NCBI GenBank assembly: GCA_003049465.1
Contig: PYSS01000093.1
Location: 95,557-159,556, forward strand
Length of the DNA: 64,000 nucleotides
Direction: 5' to 3'
From: Magnaporthiopsis rhizophila
Taxonomy: Eukaryota; Ascomycota; Sordariomycetes; Magnaporthales; Magnaporthaceae
In this document: one piece after another, positions 1 through 10,410 of the stretch
Layout of the letters: every line of letters begins with the position of its first letter
Numbering within the stretch: position 1 is the stretch's first letter
Notes under the pieces: model-generated
What the model was told of the DNA's origin: nothing
Database searches by the model: none
Seen by the model: the letters and a program-made list of their open reading frames with translations, nothing else
Made by a program: the position numbers and the translations under genes

Positions 1-10
1 AGTCACAACT

Positions 11-1178
11 ATGCAGCCCAAGTTCCTCCTTCCCCTCGTGGTCTCCCTGGCGGCTTGGGCGCAGACCCTCACCGATGTGCTTGCCTCCCAAAACCACACC
101 CTCTCGACCCTGATCGGCCTCGTCCAGCAGCAGCCCGAGCTGCTGCGCACCCTCGCCGGCGCCTCCGACATCACCGTCCTTGCGCCCTCCAACGAGGCCT
201 TCAGCAAGCTCCTGGCGGACCCCGCCGTCGCCTCGGCCGTGGAGTCCACCCCCAGCCTCGTCCCGGCCCTGCTGGCCTACCACGTCCTCAACGGCACCTT
301 TTATGCCTCAGAACTTACCGGCCTGACCGCTGGGGACTTTGTCCCGACCTACCTCGCCAACAACGCGCCATACTCCACCGTCTCGGGCGGCCAGGTCGTC
401 GGAGTCAAGGGCGAGAACGGCGGCGTTACCGTCTTCTCTGGGAACGGCGCCTCCGCCAAGGTGACGGGCGCCAATTTCAACTTCACCGGCGGCACCGTGC
501 ATATCATTGACACCGTCCTCTCCATCCCTCCGAACCTCACCGTCGCACTTACCCAGGGGAACCTGAGCTCGCTCGCTGGGGCCGCGACCAGGGCGAATCT
601 TGTGCAGCCCCTTTCGGGCATCCAGGAGTTGACGCTCTTTGCGCCCAACAACGAGGCGTTTGCTGCCGTGGCGGACGTTGCGGCCGGCTTGACCATCGAG
701 CAGCTGACGGCCGTACTGGGCTACCACATCCTGAACGGGACGGCCATCTACAGCAGCGACATCACCGACGGCGCCCGGGCCACGACGATTCAGGGGTCGG
801 AGGTGACGCTGACGATCAAGGGCGGGAGCGTCTTTGTCAATAAGACCAAGGTCGTCAAGGCTGATGTGCTGGTCAAGAATGGTGTGGTGCACGTCATTGA
901 TAGGTGAGTACTTGCCCTGCCTGACTGCCTGCCGGCTTTGTGTGCTTTTGATCTAGGAGATGATAGTCAGCTGACCGTAGGTGGATGAAAGCGTCCTGAT
1001 TCCGGATGGTCTGTCTGGCACCACCCCGAACCCTTCAACGACCCGTACTACTACTGGTACTGCTCGGGCGACGGAAACGGCTTCTGTGGTGCCGGCTATG
1101 GGGGCCACATTTGGCAAGCGGGCTGTTGGGGCTGCCGCGCTCCTGGGTGGCATTGTTGCGCTGGTAAACTGCGTGTAA
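11..1178 (+). CDS. Fasciclin (FAS1) repeat cell-surface protein, GPI-anchored
   Basis: Two exons, 11-903 and 992-1178, give 359 residues. The intron starts GTGAGT, has CTGAC at 971-975 and ends AAAG at 991; this junction restores the typical FAS1 ending VHVIDSVLIPD. Residues 1 to about 18 form a signal peptide. Two FAS1 domains follow (about 20-165 and 170-300), each with the NGT and VHxID box regions. A Ser/Thr-rich stretch and a hydrophobic C-terminus (about the last 18 residues) look like a GPI-attachment signal. Family knowledge: fungal FAS1 proteins are secreted or wall-attached adhesion proteins, and several affect conidiation or host adhesion. Several N-glycosylation sequons (NHT, NGT, NLT, NLS) fit an extracellular location. 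Upstream sequence is outside the window, so the promoter is not seen. The specific role here is unknown. Confidence 0.9.
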
Positions 1179-1563
1179 CTGGTGTCTACCGAATTGGCCT
1201 AGGCGGTGTCTTTGCTGAGTTTTCATTACTTTGTTTACGCGATCGATCTAGGTGGCGCGCCGTCGGATTTTCATTCCAGCACTGGACCTCACATTTCGCT
1301 TCGGCCGGTTTCGGCTGGTTGTTTCTAAACCCTTCAACTATAAGAGCTAGTTCCTCGTACTCAGTCCTCCGTCATCGAAGGAGGTTCTCGGCTGTTTGGT
1401 TGATTGATTAGGACCTGTGTGACCACCCTGGGCCAAACGCGACCCTACCCGATCGCTCCCGCCCAATTCCTCCTGCAGCAGCGGCCAGGCTGGTCTCCAA
1501 GGCCTTTCCATCTCTACATAAACCTCCCAAATTTCCTCTTCCTCGCATCCTCGGTCTGCCCTG
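1179..1563. other. Intergenic region between fasciclin and DUF7924-type genes
   Basis: No coding signal on either strand. It holds the fasciclin 3' end and the promoter of the next gene, including a TATA-like CTACATAAA near 1513-1521, about 45 bp before the next ATG. Confidence 0.6.
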
Positions 1564-3135
1564 ATGGCCAGTCATAGCGACACCGCAGAACGGGGAAAGA
1601 CGACGCTCTCGCCGGGCCTCGCATCCAAGGGAAAACTACAGGACGACAGACACCCCGACGACTACCTCATCACCTGGCGATATCCGCCCGAGTTCTGGGA
1701 CCGCTTGTCGGAGATCCCGCTTGTGGAAGACGCCTTGGAGGAGCTGGACCGCCGGAACCGGAGCAGCACCAGGCCTTCGTTTCCTCCGCGTCCGACACAC
1801 CCCACGTGGGCTCTCTGGCCTCAGTCTGTGCGCGCAGAGATCGCCCGATTCGCGCGGCACGGTGGCCCAGATTTGACCGATCTTCGGGGTTACCATGACC
1901 CAAGCAACAAAGCCATAAGCCCCTCATAACGACGCCGGGCAGCTCAGCAGATCGACCCATCATCCTACGACCCGTCGCCGGTGAGGGATCCGAAGTCGAT
2001 AACGCCGTACCACGCGGCATGCGAGCAGCATTTTGTCGATCACGATATACACCCGCGCTGGAGCTCCCAAGCGCCAAATCTTGGAGAGCTGAACTCCGCG
2101 CTCAGGGTCCCCAGGCCATCGCTTTCATCATTCTCTGACAGGGCATTTTCGGTTTTCGCAGAGGCTGATGCTCGAGTCAAGGACGAGGAAGATGTCAAGG
2201 CGCACGTCCTTCCCACGATCATGGGCACAACAAACCAACCATCCTCCATCAACACGCTATTTGGAAAGCTCGCTCCTCTCACCGACGGCTCCCTAGCGGC
2301 AGCTAAGCCTGATATTTATTACGGAGCACTTCCCAAAACCCTTGATCGAGCCATCCGTGACGAGCTGAGCGGCCACATCGTGCCATCGACCATGCAAGAC
2401 AAACCTTTAGCTCCGAACTTTTTCGTAGAAGTCAAAGGACCGAACGGATCCAGCGCCGTGCTACAGAGACAGGCACGCTACGCTGGGGCGATTGGAGCTC
2501 GCGGAATGCACACTCTCCAAAATTACGGCAAGGACGAGCGTGTTTATGACGGGAGACCCTACACGTTCAGTTCGACCTACCAAGCGGAGGCCGGACATCT
2601 TCGGCTATACGCGCACCACGTGACCGAGCCAGCCGCTTCCGGGGGAAGACCGGAATATCACGCGACCTTGGCAGGGTCTTATTTGCTAACAGAAAGCCGT
2701 GAGGCCTTCGTTGAAGGTGTCACCGCGTTCCGGAACGCCCGCGACTTGGCGAAGCAGTACCGTGGAGGCTTCATTCGAGCAGCAAACGAGAGGGCACGGG
2801 GGGAGCCTGGCGAGGAAAACCCGGCAGCGGCGGGTGAAGAAGCTATGGCGGTGGACGATGGTGGAGCCCCGAGTCCCGATCAGCTCGTCAACGTCCGTGA
2901 GGAAGAGCCTGGCCCGCGTCCGCGCCCTCAGCAGAGCTTCGTCGGTGGTGTTGACGCTCAGACTCCGAGCCAAGGCACCCAAAATGGACCGCGTCATCGT
3001 GCAAACACCCCCGCCGCACGGAGTCACGGATCCCGTCCCAAGAAGCGCTCCAGGGACTCGCCAGTTCCACCAGCAGCAGAACACCACATTGCAGCGGAGG
3101 AGGTTCACAAACGCAAGCGGGCACGCCGCGGCTGA
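1564..3135 (+). CDS. DUF7924-type fungal protein with PD-(D/E)XK-like core
   Basis: Proposed exons 1564-1888 and 1943-3135 (505 residues). The 54-bp intron starts with the weak donor GTTACC and ends GGGCAG; removing it joins two open segments that otherwise meet at a TAA (1927-1929), and restores the frame exactly. The N-terminal part carries FWDRL and ARHGGPDLTDLRG; the central part carries KPDIYYGA (2305-2328), FFVEVKG (2419-2439) and the RQARYAGAIGARGM block seen in fungal DUF7924 proteins. The acidic D followed by E-x-K resembles a PD-(D/E)XK nuclease core, but activity is inference. The C-terminus is low-complexity, with basic clusters RPKKRSR and KRKRARRG that look like nuclear localisation signals. 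Functions of this lineage-expanded family are not established. The weak donor leaves a small chance that the gene is split or decayed. It is the last gene before the microsatellite and the AT-rich block. Confidence 0.75.
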
Positions 3136-3331
3136 GGGGAAGAAAAAGAATTTTCACCTAGCTCAGGAGGAGTTGGAGGGAATGATGCTGGTTGTGGACA
3201 GAAAGTGGGCATGGCGAGGTGTGGACGAAAGGTAGCAGGAAGTTAGGCCAGGCTGTATTTGGATGGCAAGGAACTGGGTGGTGAGGGGTTGATTGGAGGA
3301 AACCCAACTCGAGATATCACGGTGTTTTTTC

Positions 3332-4073
3332 TCTTTTCTTTTCTTTTCTTTTCTTTTCTTTTCTTTTCTTTTCTTTTCTTTTCTTTTCTTTTCTTTTCTT
3401 TTCTTTTCTTTTCTTTTCTTTTCTTTTCTTTTCTTTTCTTTTCTTTTCTTTTCTTTTCTTTTCTTTTCTTTTCTTTTCTTTTCTTTTCTTTTCTTTTCTT
3501 TTCTTTTCTTTTCTTTTCTTTTCTTTTCTTTTCTTTTCTTTTCTTTTCTTTTCTTTTCTTTTCTTTTCTTTTCTTTTCTTTTCTTTTCTTTTCTTTTCTT
3601 TTCTTTTCTTTTCTTTTCTTTTCTTTTCTTTTCTTTTCTTTTCTTTTCTTTTCTTTTCTTTTCTTTTCTTTTCTTTTCTTTTCTTTTCTTTTCTTTTCTT
3701 TTCTTTTCTTTTCTTTTCTTTTCTTTTCTTTTCTTTTCTTTTCTTTTCTTTTCTTTTCTTTTCTTTTCTTTTCTTTTCTTTTCTTTTCTTTTCTTTTCTT
3801 TTCTTTTCTTTTCTTTTCTTTTCTTTTCTTTTCTTTTCTTTTCTTTTCTTTTCTTTTCTTTTCTTTTCTTTTCTTTTCTTTTCTTTTCTTTTCTTTTCTT
3901 TTCTTTTCTTTTCTTTTCTTTTCTTTTCTTTTCTTTTCTTTTCTTTTCTTTTCTTTTCTTTTCTTTTCTTTTCTTTTCTTTTCTTTTCTTTTCTTTTCTT
4001 TTCTTTTCTTTTCTTTTCTTTTCTTTTCTTTTCTTTTCTTTTCTTTTCTTTTCTTTTCTTTTCTTTTCTTTTG
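3332..4073. repeat. Perfect (TTTTC)n pentanucleotide microsatellite, about 148 units
   Basis: About 740 bp of TTTTC without a visible interruption. One strand is all pyrimidine and the other all purine, a geometry known to favour triplex (H-DNA) structures. It lies on the border between GC-rich genic DNA and the AT-rich block. Long open frames on both strands (KKRKE or FLFFS repeats) are artefacts of the repeat. Confidence 0.98.
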
Positions 4074-5160
4074 TATCGATATCCTGTCTACCTCAGTTTC
4101 CGGGCTGTGCATGCGCCAAGACTTGGGATGAAAGAAGGAGAGACCGCCGATGAGGTTGGCGCTATTGCACGGAGGTATAGGGCTTGTCCTAGGTGTCCTA
4201 GGGTAAATATTTTTTGGCCCCTGCTGTTCTCTACCTGTTTTTTTATGCAAAAATAACCTTATAATAACCTTAACCGGGGGTCTTATAAAAAGAATGTACC
4301 TTTTTTATTTCTATTTTTAATAGTATCAAATTTGCGAACGAGTTTCTTAATTCGAACAGATGGCAAAAAAAAAAAAAAAAAAAAAAATTTATCCGGTTTA
4401 TCTGCACATACCTGCCCCCCTGGCCCCCCTGGCCCTTTTATCCCCCCTGGCACCCCTGAACCCTGGCCCTTTTAACCTTTTGGCCCTTTGGCCTTTTAGC
4501 CGTTAAATTTTTTTTTAAATCTAAAGGTGGGAGGGTGGCCGGCTTTATATATTTATCGTACCAGGCCTTGGTCACGTGACCGGGAAACACGTGATTTTTT
4601 AATTATGGCTATTTACCGGCCCTGTAAATTACGGTTATTAAAAGGTTATAAAAGGTTACCTATTTTCCGGTCACGTAACCAGGGCCTGTACAAGCCTTCC
4701 AGGCCGATTTTTTGTAAGTCCGGCTTTTAGCCTGGCATTCTTTTCTCGAATACCATCCTTTTACCTACCTCCCCTCTCAATGTTTTTTCATTTTGGTTAG
4801 GGGGTGGCAAAGAAGGTGGCCAGGGGCTGTATCAACTGGCTGAATAAAAGATACTTCTGGCGGGTTTTCCAAATGATTTTCACAAGGGCCCGGAAGCTTA
4901 TTACCCAGGTCCACAAACAAAAAAACAAGTAGTTGGCAAAATTTGTGTGGAAAAAATAAAAAAAACATTTACTTTAGGGTAGGCCCATAATGGTGCAAAT
5001 TATACCTTTAATTTATATATAAAAGGGATATGCAGATAGGTTGAAGGGACCTTTTCACCCGGCTTTTATAACAGCCGTTGCGCTGGGAGTACGGTTTTTA
5101 TCCCATTTGTATCTAGATTTGTAGTTACTCCCCATGGCTTATATAAGTCGAAAAGGGTAA

Positions 5161-5192
<32 letters not shown>

Positions 5193-5546
5193 TTCGTTTA
5201 TAAAACGGCAAAAATTCAATAATTATTAGCCGGGGGTTAAAACAGCGAAAGGCAAAGCTTTAAAGGGAAAGGGCGCGCCTCTTTTTGAGAAGGGGGGTAA
5301 TACTATGGCACGGTAGACCCTTTTGGGCTTGCCGGTCCTTAGGCCCTTTTAGGAGGGGCGGTTACGTGGCGGTCGTTGGCCCGTGTTCCATTGGCCGTAT
5401 AGAAAACCCTGCCAATTAATCCCCGTGCGGAGCACCGCGATTCCTTCCTGTTCCCTAGCTTTAAATAGCCAATTTAACCCTACGGGTATATCGCAGCCTC
5501 GTCTTTTTGCCCGATACGGGTAGGATAAGAATATAAATAAAACTAC
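4074..5546. other. Left shoulder of the AT block: no supported gene
   Basis: Contents seen: a run of 23 A (4365-4387), C/T-rich short repeats built on CCCCTGGCCC (about 4425-4500), the inverted repeat listed separately, and an (AT)n run at about 5164-5192. From about 5230 GC content rises into the LTR that starts at 5547. Short ORFs (for example 4527-4730 and 5349-5666) match nothing I recognise. Confidence 0.6.
4558..4691. repeat. MITE-like inverted repeat (hairpin)
   Basis: Imperfect inverted arms at 4558-4587 and 4663-4691, about 30 bp each, enclose about 75 bp. Both arms contain a CACGTGACC-type core (ACGTGACCGG on one strand). It could be a small non-autonomous DNA element; no clear target duplication was identified. 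Confidence 0.5.
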
Positions 5547-5845
5547 TGTTGGTTCGGATCGGTGCACGGGTTTTCGGGAGTTACTGAGGGCGCAGGCGGA
5601 GCTCGGGATCGGTGATCCCGAGCGCCGACGAGCTTTGAATCGGATCGTGCCTTTGTTACGTGGCACTTGGTCCGTGCATCAGTCGCCTCTTTGTATCTAA
5701 ACCGGCCTCTGGCCGGCTCTCTTTCAAATAAATCCCTTCAGGCCTTGTGCACAATATACAGAACGAATCCAAAGATCACAACGATCGTTGTTCACCATTT
5801 CGAACGAGGGATAGATCATTCTATCGTAGGTGTGGCCTACCAACA
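5547..5845 (+). mobile_element. LTR (TGTTGG...CCAACA type), probably solo, Copia-like
   Basis: Begins TGTTGG and ends CCAACA, 299 bp. The second half aligns with the LTRs at 46501-46797 and 47027-47315 (shared CTTGTGCA...CCAAA...GATCGTT...TTCACC), so it is a divergent member of the same LTR family. The flanks (ACTAC before, CAAGT after) do not form a clear target duplication. No internal polyprotein follows. GC content is higher than in the surrounding RIP-mutated DNA. Confidence 0.7.
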
Positions 5846-6186
5846 CAAGTAGTGTTATCTGGATTAGGGAGCCACTGCTGGGACCGGCCAAGCGCCATCG
5901 ATTCATGAGCAGAATAACAATTCAATATTCATTTCACAACCCTCGATCATCCTTCACATCACAATGAATAGAAAACGTTGTTCCAGGGCCCTTAGGTTAA
6001 TATAACTAGTTTAAAAGAAGGTCACTTGTTGCCACAGCTGGTTGAACAAGGAAAGAATGACAATGAGTGCCGGCCTTGGGATGTGTTCTTTTAGCCACCC
6101 TCCCCTCGTGTTGGCGATCTTCACAGCGTCATCAGATCGGGTTCCCGGCCTTTCCAACGAGTCCCCACGAGTGACGAGCTTGGTAC
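5846..6186. other. Spacer between LTR and NLP gene
   Basis: No coding signal. It contains the 3' flank of the minus-strand NLP gene. Composition is intermediate, less AT-rich than the RIP-mutated elements. Confidence 0.5.
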
Positions 6187-6996
6187 TTAGCCGTCAACGT
6201 TAGGGTCAAAGCCGTTGATGGTGTCGTCCATGGCGGACCTGAGAGTGTTGGCAAAGTCCTCGTCGCGGAGTTTGGCACGCGGGCCGCCAAAATCCTCCAT
6301 GGCCTTATTGCGGAGGTCGGTGTTCGGCCAGCTGTTCCAGCCGATGAGCCGGCCGAGAAACCATTCGCCGGTATAGTTCTCGATGTTGTCGTCCTCGGCG
6401 TTGGCGATGCGCCAGCAGTGCGTCAAGCCGCCATCCTTGTGATATACGACCTTGGGGCGGCCATCCTTGAGGGGCGGGCTGTTGGTGGCGCCGTCGTACT
6501 TGCCGTGGCAGCTGGGCGCCACGCGCTTAACCTGGTTGTCCTTGACGAAGACGACGACATTTTCCCAATCGTGCCTGTGGCCGGTGCCCCAGCTACCGCA
6601 AATGACCTGGTCCTTCTCAAAGTAGTACTCGTACATGATGGCGCACCAGCCGTTGTTGCAGCGGCTGCGGCTGTACAGGTTGTTGTTCTCCAGCCGATTG
6701 TTGTCGCGGCACACCGAGGCCAGGCAGGCCGGGTGCAGGCCGTTGGACGGGTCCCAGCCCCCGTTCTTCTCCCCGTCGGCGCCTACCGCGGCCGTGTAGT
6801 AGCAGCCGTCCTTATCGAAGTCGGTCACGGGCTGGAACTGATGCTCGAGGGGGCTGGCGTTGTCCTGGATGGGCGTCACGATCTCGCGTCGGGGAAGCGA
6901 TTTGAGAACGCTCTCGGGCACGACGGCCGGGTTGGCGGCCGCAAGGGTGGCAATGCCGAGCAGGACGGATACAGTGGTGGTAATGACGGAGCGCAT
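6187..6996 (-). CDS. NPP1/NLP family necrosis- and ethylene-inducing-like secreted protein
   Basis: A single intact exon of 269 residues. Residues 1 to about 21 are a signal peptide. The NPP1 domain fills most of the rest, with the family's signature heptapeptide GHRHDWE at residues 139-145, so the known metal- and membrane-binding residues are present. Eight cysteines (including 65, 91, 96, 113, 118, 133, 163 and 194) suggest several disulfides, more than simple type 1 NLPs; the subclass is uncertain. Family knowledge: NLPs are secreted by plant-associated microbes; some are cytolytic on dicot membranes and many are not, so toxicity cannot be inferred from the motif alone. The gene is GC-rich and has no stop codons, although it lies inside the AT-rich block between an LTR (5547-5845) and a broken Helitron helicase (8016-8649). 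A CT-rich upstream region (about 7000-7290) probably holds its promoter. Confidence 0.9.
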   Translation of the reverse strand: MRSVITTTVSVLLGIATLAAANPAVVPESVLKSLPRREIVTPIQDNASPLEHQFQPVTDFDKDGCYYTAAVGADGEKNGGWDPSNGLHPACLASVCRDNNRLENNNLYSRSRCNNGWCAIMYEYYFEKDQVICGSWGTGHRHDWENVVVFVKDNQVKRVAPSCHGKYDGATNSPPLKDGRPKVVYHKDGGLTHCWRIANAEDDNIENYTGEWFLGRLIGWNSWPNTDLRNKAMEDFGGPRAKLRDEDFANTLRSAMDDTINGFDPNVDG

Positions 6997-8015
6997 CTTG
7001 GGAGGAGGATCAAGTCTGTAGCAAGTGCGTGCTAGGGATGGATTGTCTCGTGTTTGCTAGCTCTTTTGACGGTTCGAGGCTGGCTTGCTGAACTGGGACT
7101 TTGCATGTTCATGAGAGGGACAGGAGGTTGCAAGACTTATATAGTTTTTCGGAGACACATAGCTGCTTAGTCTTTTTAGCACCTTTCTTCCTTCGCCTTT
7201 CTCATACTACTGCCTACTTGTGGCCTTTTGCCCGCATTGAGACTTCATCTCGATCTCGAAAGGGCATGATTTTCCATGTTTGACGCCGCTTCCTGGATTA
7301 TGCAATTATGGCAGGCAACCCGCTGTTCGGATCACGTCCTCACTCCTGTGTATCATGCTCAGGGTGGCGTGGCCATTCGGTATGTCGATTCAGGAAGGCC
7401 CCTGAGGCGATCTTTTCTTGGCCAGGCTATCTACAAAAAGTACAAGGTCCAATGAGAGCCGCAGCTGCCATTGTTCCACTCGCGCCTGTGCCTGTTATGA
7501 CGTGAATTAATTTTGCGCGCCGCTCTTGGTCTCACGTACCGCTCCCTTAGCTGACGCCGCTTCCTTTTGTCTGCTGGCACAGCCCCGCATTTGGGAAGGC
7601 TCGCATTTCAGGCTCGCATTTCGGGGCTTGTTCGGTGGCTCCCAATCCCATGTGTTGTTCCGTAAGCTGCCAAGAGGCCGGACCAGTGATATGCGGCCCC
7701 CAACCTCAGCTAATTATCACGACCGTGACCATCAATCCGACTACCGTATTGACCATCACAGCCCTGGTGCCCATAATACAAGTAGGAAATGGCAACTCTA
7801 AACATACTCCGCAATTGGCTTTCACAATCTGATCACGTATTGCCGTGCCGTGGCATTCAGCGCCCACGTGGTACGCTTTGCGATTACAAACGATCGACGC
7901 AGCCCAAACTGCCAGAGATTTTTAGCACCAAGATTATCTTCTTCATTCTGCCTCTCCTAAAATCCAGTTGATGGAGAATTGTGCTTTGTATAGACTCCCA
8001 AATTGTAAAAGGTTG
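6997..8015. other. NLP upstream region and unassigned moderate-GC segment
   Basis: The part next to the NLP start is probably its promoter. From about 7300 to 7990 short overlapping ORFs occur. One plus-strand frame (7635-7832) has CCSVSCQ followed by a Thr-rich stretch (TTVTINPTTVLTIT), which might be a remnant of a secreted Cys/Thr-rich protein; this is weak. No complete gene can be supported. Confidence 0.4.
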
Positions 8016-8649
8016 TCAAGATGGTAAAAACTGCATGAGCGTTCTGGTGGCGTTCACCGGCTTTAAGCCCTGGTGGGTGTTATGGTTTATAACGATAAGC
8101 ATTCTCGGGACGAACATAAAAACGGCCGGGACCAGAATGGCACTGTCGTCCTTATGGCTCAATACCATAAGGGTCTCCTTTTTTATCGGTCCGTCGCCTT
8201 TCCATTCATGTTCCGAAAGAAAAATCCGCAAGGGAGCCTGCCGTTGTTTCTGAAACGACAGTACCGCCTCGGCGTTTAAGTTCCAGCGGTTCCTGTTCGG
8301 GGGCGCCACAATGGTAATTCCCGACTCTTACGGGATCGCCTTGCCTCTCGATAGCACCTGCTGTTTAAAAGATCCATATCGTTCCGGTTTTGCACGCCCT
8401 GGCGGACGCGCGTTAATAGCCGCCTTAGGGTCGGATCTCCTGCGGCGCGGACCTGTTCCGTTAGGACGACCACGGTCGTAAACCTATTTCACAAAGCGTG
8501 AACCCTGTCGTACTGGCGTCTCTGCTCTTCCTAAACGACTTATCGTCGTCCCACGGGATGGCCTCGCTGGGGAGGAGAATCGACCGCTCTAAAACTGGGC
8601 GAAACTGGCGGGAATCCCCGCAAAAAGGATGACCTTTTACTATATGCAA
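8016..8649 (-). pseudogene. Broken PIF1-like helicase fragment of a Helitron
   Basis: Three minus-strand segments in different frames read consecutively as the C-terminal half of a fungal Helitron-type PIF1 helicase. They are 8649-8461 (FRPVLERSILLPSEAIPWDDDKSF, here cited only by its core VLERSILLP and IPWDDDKSF), 8473-8276 (LTEQVRAAGDPTLRRLLTRV, LLNSRCYRE) and 8309-8016 (NRNRWNLNAEAVLSFQKQ, VNHNTHQG-like INHNTHQG). At least two frameshifts separate them. The Walker motifs and the Rep/HUH nuclease are absent, so this is a truncated, dead copy. It has far fewer RIP-type changes than the Gypsy elements to its right. No Helitron termini could be placed with confidence. Confidence 0.8.
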
Positions 8650-8789
8650 ATAATTATGTTACCAATCGTGATTTTGCAGCCGTTAAAATAACCCTTATTG
8701 CCAGGGTTAAAAATTGCCTTTGGTTTTACCTTAAAGCTTATTTCTTAAAATGCCCTTTTTTATAAATTTTTTGCTTTTTAAATTTAAAG
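8650..8789. other. AT-rich spacer before the terminal inverted repeat
   Basis: Short AT-rich stretch with no recognisable element, between the helicase fragment and the inverted repeat at 8790. Confidence 0.5.
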
Positions 8790-8924
8790 TAACGTGATTC
8801 ATCAGTGAACGATACATATCAGCAAGCGATATATGTGCGAAATGTATATTAAATGCAATTTTTAATACCCTTATTAAATCCGCCAATTTAAAATCAAATT
8901 GCAACAAATTTTAATACGTTATGT
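8790..8924 (+). repeat. Terminal inverted repeat, left copy, of a DNA element hosting E1
   Basis: This segment is the reverse complement of 46322-46444 over nearly its whole length. Shared landmarks are TAACGTG, ATCAGTGA, GATACATAT, AGCAAGCGATA, CCAATTTAAAATCAAAT and TTTTAATACGTTAT. The differences are mostly transitions. A TA precedes ACGTG at both outer ends, which would fit a TA target duplication of a Tc1/mariner-type non-autonomous element. Removing E1 brings the two copies to within about 0.85 kb of each other. Confidence 0.75.
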
Positions 8925-8977
8925 TGAAATCAATAGCGTGCACAAGGGAAGTGAAGCGCTAATCACAGGGACGGCGG

Positions 8978-9444
8978 TGTTACGACCACAGCAGGCAGGG
9001 GACAGAGGGGCTGGGGCTAAACCCCAGCGGGACGCCCTTACCCCGCAATCATAAAGGCCAAGGGCCGAATAACTAAGGCCAAACTGGCACAGGAAGTTAT
9101 ATAACTAGGCACTTACCTAAACACAAATAATATATTTGCTACGAACATAACAAATATAGCACAGTGATATATTTGTTATAAACATAACAAATATAACACG
9201 GGTATAGTAAAAAAAGTTTTGGGTATATAAGGAAAAGTTTTTTATTGTATTGATTAAACCTTAATTAAAGTTTCGGCATTAATTAACCTAAATTAGCTCC
9301 AAAGCACCCCTTTAGGCAAGCAATAACAAACAATTGTTTTATTAAAACCCTTAAACCTTGTGCAAAGTAACCTTACAGCCCAATACTGCTTAATACCGCC
9401 CCTAAATACCTTATCCTAAAAACAAAAAGCTTATAATTGTAACA
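8978..9444 (+). repeat. E1 5' LTR (467 bp)
   Basis: Starts TGTTACGACC and ends ATTGTAACA, with a TATATAAGG promoter-like box near 9224. Outer half well preserved (CTGGGGCTAAACCCCAGCGGG); inner half strongly RIP-mutated. Confidence 0.95.
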
Positions 9445-9495
9445 TTTTAACTAATTTTGTTCAGCACTTACCGAAAGTAATAAGCAATAATAATT

Positions 9496-9929
9496 ATAGC
9501 AACCGCAGCCAAAAAAATCAAAATTATTATTATTAATGGCACGAATTACGATAATCCTGCCTTAGCCCTGAAAACCTTCATCGAAAAATTCGAAAAACTT
9601 AAAAAACAGCCCAAAATCACTCCTACCTATAAATTCCCTATTTTAAATAAGTATAACGGGAAAAAAGGCAAATTTAAAATTTTTTTCACGAAATACAAAA
9701 GTTATTTCAAATTTTATCAGGATAATTTTCAAAATAATTACCAAAAAATAATTTATACCGCTATTTGTTTTAACAGTAAGGTTAAGGACTGGTTTAAATT
9801 TATATAAGTTAATTATTTTAAAGAAAATAACAAATCGAGCAAATTTATTAAGCTAATTTTTGTAAATTTTGAAAAATTTGGCGAAAAAATTGCCAAAATG
9901 TTCGGATAGGTGAATAAAAAACGGGTAAC
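9496..9929 (+). pseudogene. E1 gag, N-terminal part
   Basis: The original start codon is now ATA at 9496 (ATA GCA ACC GCA GCC), a G-to-A change; sister copies support ATG. The frame reads a retrotransposon Gag with FxxKYNGKKGKF, VKDWFKFI and NFEKFGEKIAKMFG, broken by TAA and TAG. It stops at 9929, where E2 inserted, and resumes at 17148. Confidence 0.88.
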
Positions 9930-10410
9930 TGTTACAAACGGTTCTTTGCTTTTAGGGTAGGGTACGCTAGGAGAGGTGCTGAGCAGTATGGTTTTTATAA
10001 GGTTGCTTGTGCTAAAAACTGGGGTGGTAACAAAGGTTTCGATTGCTTGCCCAAAGGAATGCCTTGGAGCTAATTTAAATTAACTAATGCCGAAACCTCA
10101 GTCAAAAACTATTTAACACAATAGAAAACCTTTACTTTATATACCCGTGATCCTCCTGTGCCAAACTTGTGCTATATTTATTATGGGTAATATATGGTAA
10201 TCGCACCGATCGCATATATTAATCTGGTGTTAGCTGTAATATATTCATCCCCAATATATCACGCTTATCGCCGACCCTGGCGGTTATATAACCTCCTTTA
10301 TTAATATAGCTTTGGTTATTTGGCCCCTGGCTTTTATAATTGCAAGATAAAAGCATTCTGCTAGGGGTTAGCCCCAGCTTTTTTGTTTTTTGCCAGCTAT
10401 GGTTATAATA
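9930..10410 (-). repeat. E2 3' LTR (481 bp)
   Basis: On the plus strand it starts TGTTACAAACGG and ends ATAATA where the intact terminus would be GTAACA. The end facing outward keeps TAGGGTACGCTAGGAGAGG; the end facing E2 is mutated. Confidence 0.93.

Noticed and set aside
3243..4250. Long ORFs of KKRKE or FLFFS repeats on both strands
   Set aside because: Pure translation of the (TTTTC)n microsatellite; a 5-bp unit is open in most frames.
6418..7035. Plus-strand 205-codon ORF antisense to the NLP gene
   Set aside because: Ala/Val-rich shadow frame caused by GC bias of the real minus-strand gene.
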